This document shows, piece after piece, positions 60,516 to 64,000 of a stretch of 64,000 nt of DNA. Origin of the DNA: Anarhynchus alexandrinus (lineage: Eukaryota; Chordata; Aves; Charadriiformes; Charadriidae); contig VUYV01000044.1 in NCBI GenBank assembly GCA_008711295.1, positions 4,203,723 through 4,267,722 on the forward strand, written 5' to 3'. Below the pieces are notes generated by a model. The model was not told the origin of the DNA and did no database searches. It saw only the letters and a program-made list of their open reading frames with translations. The position numbers and the translations under genes were made by a program. Each line of letters starts with the position of its first letter. The first letter of the stretch is position 1.

Positions 60516-62529
60516 GCTCTTTAAATAGGGAATCTGGGTTGTAGATTTGTCATGCAGACTTTCCAGCAAGCAATTAAAGCTCAACATTTACAGTCAGTTA
60601 GATGAACCAGATGTATTCCTGGCAAGGGAGAGCCTGAAAAGCAACAGATCTTGAAGTACACTGACAGCCCTTAATCTTCAGACAGAAAAAGCTCTGCTTA
60701 GGAAGCCCTCCAGTAAGTAAATTATTTAGTTCATCATGTGTTACTTAACAGTTCTGTTATTTAGACTTTTGATTGTTGAGGACTTAGTAAAAGAGTAAGA
60801 AAGCCCAATCTATCTTCAGCAGAAGTAAAAGGTTCTCAGGGAACTAGATTAAGTCTGTAAGAGCAACGTGAAGTGTTTTCATCTCCTACCCTATTTTAAA
60901 CCAAATGACTGGGGTTTTTTTCTCTCTCTTAATGGCAGTAGATCTCCTGTAATGTAGAGACACTCACCAAAATAATGTACTGAGATTGTGCTAACATGAT
61001 TTTGCCAAAAGCAATCAGTGCATGTTACGTATATTGTAAAGCAGAAGGCACAAAATTATTTTCTTTATAGCAGCTGCAAAATCAAGAGGAAAAAATTGAC
61101 CCTTTGTTACATAAGTAATAGATGCCCGTTTCTGTTTTGAAGGAAAAGACAGAAGAACACAGGCATTAACAAAATGGGAGAGGTGCAGTGGACAGCACAG
61201 GGATGCTGTGATAGTCAGGGGAATCTTTACTGCAACAAAAGCATTTTTTTACATCCAAGGCTGACAGCTCACAACCTTTCCTCCATCAGAGCATAAGCCT
61301 TCCCATTCTTAAATGTTAAATGGATCCAGCCTTTAACTCGATGCAAGCATGGGTGTGACACACTCTGTGTCTCATTCACCTGCTTAACACACACTTCGGT
61401 GGTACCTTTGACTGAGGAGCCTTTAGCAATCGTTGCCAGGTATGACCCCTCTGAACTGTCATCTGCTAACTTTGGGAAATGGACAGAACCTGGTCTGAAT
61501 TTCTCCTGACTAGGCCAAATCTTGGATTTTTTGGATAGGGATTAAAAATCTTCAAGGAAAAGAACAAAAGAAAAGAAGTCCAGAGAGTATCCTGCATAAA
61601 GCTGCCATATTTTCCAGGCTTGCTTTATAGACAACCAAAACTTATTTCAGTTTCTGTTATAAAGTACATTAAAATAATGAAATGTTATCAATTTGCTTTG
61701 CCACAAGACATCCGCTCGTCATTCTGCCTCTGCCCAAAATAACTGGCATTGCCGGTGTGTTACTCTGGCTGCCATTGTTTACTTGAAGCAGCTTGGCTGG
61801 AGCACAGAAATGCAATCACACTCTTCCTGATATTGCACAAGATAAGAGGGAGCAACGAACAGCATTAAGTCCAGGGTTATTTTTCATTTCCATTTATATT
61901 TCTTTATCTTTTTTTTTTGTGATTAAACTCTGCTTTTGATATTTCAGAGCATGACTGCATCTCCCCCACCCTAAACCAAAGATCTGAGAAAAAAAAACCC
62001 AAACTCTTTCTCTACTGAGTAGTTTACTAGAGACATGGCAAAGGGTCAGCCAGGAACAAGCTGCAGCGATGCCAGAACCAGCTGATCTGCAGTAACCTGA
62101 GCCTGCCCAGCCACTCCATAACTGATTAAAAATGAATCTTTGGCTAGGTCACTTTGGTGAAAGAGGGCAGTGGGAACTCTTTCTCTGCTACTATGTCTGC
62201 CTGGAAAATGATTTAACACAGACATTTCTTATTTCATAGGTGAAGGAGTTCATTTGGCTTAAAACCTCCAGTTATTTTGCAACTATCATTGCAGAAAGAG
62301 TCAGCTTGTTTTCAAGAACAGTCTCAATTTGAGTGTATTTTGCTGTATAATGAATTCTCTTATTTGTGGCAGCCTCAGAGGCTGAGAAACTCTTCCAGCT
62401 TGCAAACTTGATGTGCTATAAAACTTTTAAGACATCAGATATTATTTAGTGAATTATTGAAAATGGTATTGTTTGAAAGGCTTGCAAGCTTAGCAGAAAG
62501 GGGAGGAAACAAAGTTTGGATTTGAAAAC

Positions 62530-62550
62530 AAAAAGAAAGAAAGAAAGAAA
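62530..62550. repeat. (AAAG)n microsatellite
   Basis: About five AAAG units ending in AAA, just before a 'gccgggggg' G-rich stretch. Confidence 0.9.
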
Positions 62551-64000
62551 CTGCCGGGGGGTTGCCACTGAGCCAGCGAAGGGAGAGTTATCCAGAGGAG
62601 TACTCCATGCTGCTCCAATATCTTTTTAATGCGCACAGCAACTTCTACACAGCCCTTCTTTGCAGGGAAAATCAGGACTGGGCATATGTGCAAGAGACAT
62701 ACAGAATGAGCAAGTTTCATACTTAATACCTTTTGTGTAAAAAGCATGTTGGTGCTATCTGAATAGGTACAGATGAACGAAACACCTGCCTGCTGCAGGA
62801 TTTGCTTGAGACCGGATTTTTCGTGTTTTCTGGGACAGGTTCAACAGAAAACCATCCCTGTATCTTTGACTTTTACCTCTGGACAGACTTGGGATATAAA
62901 TCTATCCAACTAATTAATCTATCTAGAGACATGGCTTTAGTTTAGTGTTTCCTATTGACCAGTTGTAGGCAGCTCTCCACTCAGCAAGCAGGGGCTTTGA
63001 AGTGCCCTTTGGAAGCACTTATCTCCTCCCATCAGTGTAAGAACTCTAGGAGTCTTGCTTAGGTTTGGAGCGATCTCAGGTCTCGAGTCCTGCAGTGGCT
63101 CGGTGATAGGCATTGAATTCCATTACTAATTCTGGTTGTTCGACTCTTTAACACGGCACGTGCTGTAGTGTACTACTTCTTGGGTAGCAATTTCAAGTAA
63201 TCAAATTCCTCAGCAATCCTTCAAACACTAGCCACTGCACTAGCTGTACCCTAGTGATTTTGAGTCATGCTTTGTCCTGCAAGTCAATGAAGATATGATA
63301 ATTAGTTACTGGCCTGAAGCACAGACTGCTGTGACAAGAAGCAGCCAACTCCATTAGTGTATTAGTATTACAAATGTAAACCTTAGAATTATAAGAGATA
63401 GAACTAATATTTAATCTTGCTCTTATTTCACCTAAACTGTTTGAACTCAAGATGCAACTGAAAATCATTTTCAGTGAAAATTCTGTGATGAAAAAATACA
63501 AGAACCAAAAGGAAATATTTAGATTTTAAATTAATAATTCGGTATGGTGGAGATTACACATAAAGTAGGTATCCATGTAGCCACATAATACAAACTAACT
63601 TTAAATAAGACAGAATAGTTCTTTTGAGTAATAAAGACAAAGAACTTTCTTGTCTTAGGGCTAATAATTCATTTAACCTGACAGTTATTTCAGAGGGTTT
63701 GGATGACTTAAAATGGAAGTTTCTGGGGGATGCTCTGCACAAATAGATTTTATACTTGGCAGCTATCATAGCATTTTATTCCTGAAAAAAAGATTTTGTA
63801 CTCCAGGCATACAATTAGACAAAAAGCACTGCATTCATCATCTCTTTCCCAACTTACTATCATTATTTGTCAAAATCTTTTCTCGATTTTTTTTTTGGCC
63901 CTGTCAAAACTGAATTACTTTCCCTTTAGAAAGGCAAGTGATTCAGCTCAAATGTAGTTAGTAGGAACGTTTTGCTTCTGGATCACATTTAGGATTAGCA

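Larger units (their letters stand above)
55941..64000. other. single-copy DNA, no gene seen
   Basis: The first 110 bp are still fairly CpG-rich ('gtgcgcctcgccgcagcc'). Beyond that nothing is recognised except a candidate exon at 58033-58167, microsatellites at 58519-58544 and 62530-62550, and an A-run with one unresolved base at 60492-60515. Open frames are all about 100 codons or shorter. Confidence 0.6.

Noticed and set aside
60405..60587. 60-codon minus frame running through the poly-A tract and an N
   Set aside because: Its phenylalanine run is just the translated homopolymer, and the frame depends on an unresolved base.
1..64000. tRNA, rRNA, CRISPR array, phage or bacterial operon
   Set aside because: No tRNA-like B box in a plausible cloverleaf, no rRNA text, no spaced direct repeats and no long coding density. 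The window is vertebrate noncoding DNA.

Overview
The window looks like a stretch of a bird nuclear genome with no gene that can be named. The best evidence is six 5'-truncated CR1 retrotransposons. Each keeps the typical avian 3' end: the octamer ATTCTATG or a close variant, once or twice, next to a block whose reverse complement reads 'ggttggaagggacc'. The background is AT-rich and CpG-poor, full of stop codons in all frames, with single-copy homopolymers and a few short microsatellites. There are no operons, bacterial-type genes, rRNAs, recognisable tRNAs or CRISPR arrays. The window is most simply a gene desert or the inside of a very large intron.

Layout. Positions 1-12730 are mostly featureless single-copy DNA, with one CpG-richer patch at 5885-6190 and a G-run ending in an unresolved base at 11525-11538. 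CR1 copies lie at 12731-12823, 19244-19513, 30823-31513 (the longest, with 234 codons of reverse-transcriptase C-terminus still open), 36314-36439, 39224-39542 and 55845-55940. A probable solo LTR of an endogenous retrovirus lies at about 33568-34018 and carries visible CCAAT, TATA and AATAAA signals. CpG-rich patches that no repeat explains occur at 31665-31960 (followed by a TATA box), 36985-37345, 41281-41450, 45721-45840, 52290-52870 and 55395-55495.

No protein-coding gene is called outside the CR1 remnants. Several short open segments have good splice signals on both sides (for example 13041-13152, 22000-22044 and 58033-58167, all + strand). They are listed as low-confidence candidate exons, because in 64 kb such segments are expected by chance.

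All seven recognisable retroelements (six CR1 and the LTR) lie on the minus strand. If this is an intron, that bias fits a host transcript running on the plus strand. This is inference from a small count. I found no previously undescribed system that I can support; the CpG/TATA region near 31.9 kb and the strand bias are the best leads.
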